Origin: Lentimicrobiaceae bacterium | GTDB lineage: Bacteria > Bacteroidota > Bacteroidia > Bacteroidales > SKPS01 | Direction: 5' to 3' | Length of the DNA: 8,961 nucleotides | Assembly (NCBI GenBank): GCA_007119395.1 | Contig: SKPS01000124.1 | Span: 1-8,961 of the forward strand | Position numbers and translations under genes: made by a program | The notes under the pieces: model-generated | Told to the model about the DNA's origin: nothing | Seen by the model: only the letters and a program-made list of their open reading frames with translations | Database searches by the model: none | Shown: positions 6,485-8,961 of the stretch, piece after piece | How the letters are laid out: each line of letters starts with the position of its first letter | Numbering within the stretch: the stretch's first letter is position 1

Positions 6485-7612
6485 TTAGGGAGACGCCTGA
6501 TTGAGATACCGAACGATGAGCCCGGCAACCAGTTTCGAGGCACCTTTCCCGCCAAGTTTTCGTCTGAGTTCTACGTAATCGCTGAAAATTTGTTCCCTTT
6601 TTTCGTTGTTAAATACGATTTCGTTGAGCTGAAAAGCGACGGTGGTATCATTCATCTCGCTCTGTATCAATTCTTTTACTACTTCTTTTTCAAGAATAAG
6701 ATTGACCAGAGAAATATAGTTAAGATGAACCAGTTTTCGTGCGATGAAATAGGATATTGGGTTGGCTTTATAGCATACTACCTGCGGCAGGTCAAGCAAT
6801 GCAGCTTCGAGGGTGGCAGTGCCGGAGGTGATGAGGGCAGCCTCAGCATGCTTCATCAGTGTATAGGTCTCTCCCACCACTACGGGGATTTGAGTGCCTC
6901 TGGAGATCTTGTCGTAGAAATCTTTTGGAACGGCACTGGTTCCGGCGATCACAAATTGAAAGGCATGGTTAAAGAAGGGCACCACACTGAGCATCACCGG
7001 CAGGATACGACGTATCTCCTGCTTTCTGCTTCCGGGCAACAGTGCAATGATGGGTCGTTGATCCAATCCATACTGTTCCCTGAAAGTGTCTCCATCCATG
7101 GTGGGAAGGGCCGGCATGGCATCCAGTAACGGGTGACCCACAAAGTCCACCTCATAATGAAACCGTGCATAGAAATCCTTCTCAAATGGCAGGATCACAA
7201 ACATGTGGTCGACATATTTTTTGATCTTACGAATCCGCCCTTGCTTCCATGCCCACAACTGAGGTGAGACGTAATAAAACACCGGTACGCCCATCTTCTT
7301 TGCGAATTCAGCCATGCGTAGATTGAAGCCCGGGTAGTCGATCAGAATGATGGCATCCGGCTTCCATTGCGCAATGTCTTGTTTGCAATTTTTCAAATAC
7401 GAGAGGATGCGGCGCAGGTTCACCAGGATCTCCCAGAAGCCCATGAAGTCGAGGTCTCTGATGTGTTGCACAATCTCTACACCTTCGGCTGCCATCAGAT
7501 CCCCGCCGTTGCCTCTGAACCGGGCTCCGGGGCTGGTCATAGCAAGCTCCCTGACCAGATGAGACCCGTGCAAATCACCGGATGTCTCTCCGGCTATGAT
7601 ATAATATTTCAT
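6485..7612 (-). CDS. lpxB: Lipid-A-disaccharide synthase
   Basis: A 375-residue GT19 glycosyltransferase, a peripheral inner-membrane enzyme that joins UDP-2,3-diacylglucosamine to 2,3-diacylglucosamine-1-phosphate (lipid X), making lipid A disaccharide-1-phosphate and UDP (EC 2.4.1.182). Family motifs in order: AGETSGDLHG at the N-terminus (8-17), DLDFMGFWEIL (53-63), IDYPGFNLRMA (91-101), YYVSPQLWAWK (113-123), ILPFEKDFY (140-148), FVGHPLLD (157-164), ALLPGSRKQEI (190-200) and TSGTATLEAAL (262-272) in the C-terminal nucleotide-binding half. Length is normal. The frame stays open 30 codons further upstream, but MKYYIIAGETSGD fits the family N-terminus, and a promoter box lies between the two candidate starts, so ATG 7612 is chosen. 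It lies 137 bases after the small membrane gene. Confidence 0.97.
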   Translation of the reverse strand: MKYYIIAGETSGDLHGSHLVRELAMTSPGARFRGNGGDLMAAEGVEIVQHIRDLDFMGFWEILVNLRRILSYLKNCKQDIAQWKPDAIILIDYPGFNLRMAEFAKKMGVPVFYYVSPQLWAWKQGRIRKIKKYVDHMFVILPFEKDFYARFHYEVDFVGHPLLDAMPALPTMDGDTFREQYGLDQRPIIALLPGSRKQEIRRILPVMLSVVPFFNHAFQFVIAGTSAVPKDFYDKISRGTQIPVVVGETYTLMKHAEAALITSGTATLEAALLDLPQVVCYKANPISYFIARKLVHLNYISLVNLILEKEVVKELIQSEMNDTTVAFQLNEIVFNNEKREQIFSDYVELRRKLGGKGASKLVAGLIVRYLNQASP

Positions 7613-7626
7613 GTATTTGCTCTTTT

Positions 7627-7656
7627 CAAAGGTATCAAGGAATTCATCATAACAAA
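7627..7656 (-). promoter_or_regulatory. lpxB promoter with both -33 and -7 elements
   Basis: On the - strand TTTG (7653-7656) is followed after 18 bases by TACCTTTG (7627-7634), close to the Bacteroidota TTTG / TAnnTTTG arrangement. The box ends 14 bases before the lpxB ATG, so the leader would be only about 8 bases. This is the best two-element match in the window and marks an internal promoter within the surE-to-comEC gene run. Confidence 0.65.
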
Positions 7657-7710
7657 AGCCTTCGTTGCGTGTGATATCAGTGTGTGGTGCATGTGTGTTC
7701 AACCTTTTAT

Positions 7711-7750
7711 TTACCCGGGGATGCTCACCGGAGCCAGGGGTAAAGCATCC
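7711..7750 (-). repeat. Interleaved inverted repeats after the small membrane gene
   Basis: On the - strand the order is GGATGCT (7750-7744), TTACCC (7743-7738), a 12-base stretch, AGCATCC (7725-7719), two bases, GGGTAA (7716-7711). The first pairs with the third (7 pairs) and the second with the fourth (6 pairs). The stems interleave; with connecting loops of 0 and 2 bases a full pseudoknot looks strained, so they are more likely mutually exclusive hairpins. The first stem uses the last base of the upstream stop codon. There is no U-run for a standard terminator, but AAATAAAA follows. Confidence 0.45.
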
Positions 7751-8034
7751 TATAACATCGTGAGAAAGATCAGGATCACACCTATAAATGTCATCAGCAA
7801 GACACCACGGCCCGTCATCTCATACTCTTTTTTGTGGAGGTAAGGGAGATAGATGAACAGGTTAAGGAATACACTGGTCATGCGTATGGTGTCCTCTTTC
7901 AGGATGGAACGTCCATCATTCAGCGCTTCAGATGCGTAATGATTCAGGAAGTAGATCACGGCATAGGCTGCCAGTGGGCCAAGGATTCCCATGACCATCC
8001 CGAAGTAGATGTTATTTTTTTTGAAGAATTTCAT
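7750..8034 (-). CDS. Small predicted membrane protein, function unknown
   Basis: I do not recognise this 94-residue protein. It starts with a short basic stretch (MKFFKKNN), then has a hydrophobic span at about 9-30 (GMVMGILGPLAAYAVIYFL), a polar segment at about 31-50 (NHYASEALNDGRSILKED), a second span at about 51-66 (SVFLNLFIYLPYL), a short charged loop (HKKEYEMTGRG) and a third span at about 77-94. Three inner-membrane helices with the N-terminus in the cytoplasm fit the positive-inside pattern. No catalytic motif is visible. The ATG lies inside the last codons of surE, giving a 23-base overlap in a different frame, which suggests translational coupling. It lies between surE and lpxB, so an envelope role is possible, but this is association only. 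Base composition resembles its neighbours. Confidence 0.75.
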   Translation of the reverse strand: MKFFKKNNIYFGMVMGILGPLAAYAVIYFLNHYASEALNDGRSILKEDTIRMTSVFLNLFIYLPYLHKKEYEMTGRGVLLMTFIGVILIFLTML

Positions 8035-8839
8035 GCTGATTGGTTGTTTCGCTCTGATTCTCTATCGTATTCCAGTTGGTGAAATGGTTGAATTGTTGGT
8101 GAGCCGTAAAGTCGAAATGCATTGGCACCAGGCTGATATAATGGTTTTCCAGTGCTTGCAGGTCGGTATCTTCACCTTGGTCGAGGCATACAAATTCACC
8201 GCTCATCCAGAAGTAGGGTTGTTTGTGTGGGTCGAGACGTTCTTCGAAAGCTTCCTGCCAGTAACCAAGGGCCTGCCGGCAAAGCTTGATCCCTTTAATC
8301 TCATCGGCGTTTTTTGAGATGGGGATGTTTACATTAAGGCAGACGTTTTTGGGGAGACCTTTGCTGATGGTCTCTTCAACGATTTGGTTGAGGAAAGGCC
8401 TCAGGTGTTCCAACGGAGCCTGGTGATCATAATCCACAAGACTGAAACCAACAGATGGGATGCCAGCCATGGCCCCTTCGAAGGCGGCTGCCATCGTGCC
8501 TGAGTAGATGGTATTGACAGAAGCATTGGAGCCATGGTTGACACCTGAAAGCAGCAGATCGGGTTTTTTTTGCAGCAACCGTCGTAAAGCCACCTTTACA
8601 CAATCAACCGGAGTTCCGTTAACCGACGCCATCATCAGCACCCCATTGGATGCCAATAGCTTATAACGCAAAGGGGTTTTGATGGTGATGGCATGACTCA
8701 TCCCCGACATGCCTTGTTCCGGAGCAATCACAACCACATCGCCGAATTCAGAGGCCACAGAAATCAAAAACCCAATCCCGGGGGCGTGGATACCGTCGTC
8801 GTTGGTAACAAGAATAAGTGGTCTTTCTTTCTTCAACAT
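8012..8839 (-). CDS. surE: 5'/3'-nucleotidase SurE
   Basis: A 275-residue cytosolic metal-dependent phosphatase of the SurE family, which removes phosphate from nucleoside 5'- and 3'-monophosphates (EC 3.1.3.5) and is linked to stationary-phase survival in other bacteria. Family motifs: ILVTNDDGIHAPG (9-21) with metal-binding Asp14-Asp15, IAPEQGMSGMSHAIT (38-52) with the likely metal-ligand Ser45, NGTPVDCVKVAL (74-85), LLLSGVNHGSN (95-105) with Asn101, and YSGTMAAAFEGAMAGIPS (112-129). Length is normal; the Gln/His/Asn-rich last 30 residues look loosely ordered. The frame is open another 18 codons upstream (to 8893), but that stretch spans the promoter box and does not resemble SurE, so MLKKERPLILV at 8839 is chosen. 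It is the first gene of the - strand run, and its end overlaps the small membrane gene. Confidence 0.96.
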   Translation of the reverse strand: MLKKERPLILVTNDDGIHAPGIGFLISVASEFGDVVVIAPEQGMSGMSHAITIKTPLRYKLLASNGVLMMASVNGTPVDCVKVALRRLLQKKPDLLLSGVNHGSNASVNTIYSGTMAAAFEGAMAGIPSVGFSLVDYDHQAPLEHLRPFLNQIVEETISKGLPKNVCLNVNIPISKNADEIKGIKLCRQALGYWQEAFEERLDPHKQPYFWMSGEFVCLDQGEDTDLQALENHYISLVPMHFDFTAHQQFNHFTNWNTIENQSETTNQHEILQKK

Positions 8840-8867
8840 AAATAAAAAATCTTTCCTGGTGAAGGTG

Positions 8868-8875
8868 CAAAGATA
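8868..8875 (-). promoter_or_regulatory. Bacteroidota-type -7 box for surE
   Basis: On the - strand TATCTTTG followed by CACC lies 28 bases before the surE ATG (8839), giving a leader of about 20 bases. It is the same octamer as at smpB. No clear -33 TTTG is seen. The remaining bases to the window end (8876-8961) hold a 10-T run (8924-8933) and no convincing gene. Confidence 0.65.
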
Positions 8876-8961
8876 GCAGAATAAATGAAGCACGTTGAGA
8901 GCAGATCGTCCAGTGGCGAAATCTTTTTTTTTTGAGTTGCTGGTTTTTGAAATGCAACAGT

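Noticed and set aside
6425..7129. A 234-codon open frame on the + strand opposite lpxB
   Set aside because: It lies antisense to well-conserved LpxB motifs, has no promoter box or family likeness, and its sequence reads as a shadow of lpxB codons.
7613..7702. A 30-codon N-terminal extension of LpxB
   Set aside because: It spans the two-element promoter and adds residues absent from the LpxB family; MKYYIIAGETSGD is the expected start.
8840..8893. An 18-codon N-terminal extension of SurE
   Set aside because: It runs through the TATCTTTG promoter box and does not resemble SurE; the family N-terminus starts at the ATG at 8839.
8924..8958. T-run and a GTTGC/GCAAC hairpin at the right edge as a terminator of a neighbouring gene
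   Set aside because: The T-run precedes the hairpin on the + strand, and on the - strand the run is A, so neither orientation gives a stem followed by U; the stem is only five pairs.

Overview
The window looks like chromosomal core DNA from a member of the Bacteroidota, most likely the order Bacteroidales. Three things point there: an lpxB gene (Gram-negative lipid A synthesis), at least five good matches to the Bacteroidota -7 promoter box TAnnTTTG (three of them followed by CACC), and starts that mostly lack Shine-Dalgarno sequences. Placement near Dysgonomonadaceae or Porphyromonadaceae is only an inference from gene order and moderate GC.

Left part, + strand: the 3' end of a TPR-repeat protein gene (1-384), a 203-base gap with an imperfect inverted repeat, a PLP-dependent class I/II aminotransferase (588-1736), and a rhomboid intramembrane protease with an acidic C-terminal tail (1810-2556). 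The aminotransferase and the rhomboid gene each have their own TAnnTTTG box.

Right part, - strand, read from 8839 down to 2513: surE (nucleotidase), a small unrecognised membrane protein overlapping surE by 23 bases, lpxB (lipid A disaccharide synthase), a secreted SpoIID/LytB-domain protein, a ComEC/Rec2-type membrane protein, and smpB (trans-translation). surE, lpxB and smpB have recognisable promoter boxes, so this is a run of co-oriented genes with internal promoters, not necessarily one transcript. The rhomboid and smpB genes converge and overlap by 44 bases.

Functionally, the - strand run mixes envelope building (LpxB, the SpoIID-like wall protein), DNA uptake (ComEC) and housekeeping (SurE, SmpB). 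I see no insertion sequence, CRISPR array, tRNA, rRNA, phage gene or obvious novel system. The points worth a second look are small: a nearly leaderless smpB, a ComEC with a degenerate C-terminal domain beside a predicted wall-cutting protein, the surE-overlapping small membrane gene, and several untested hairpins in the gaps between genes.
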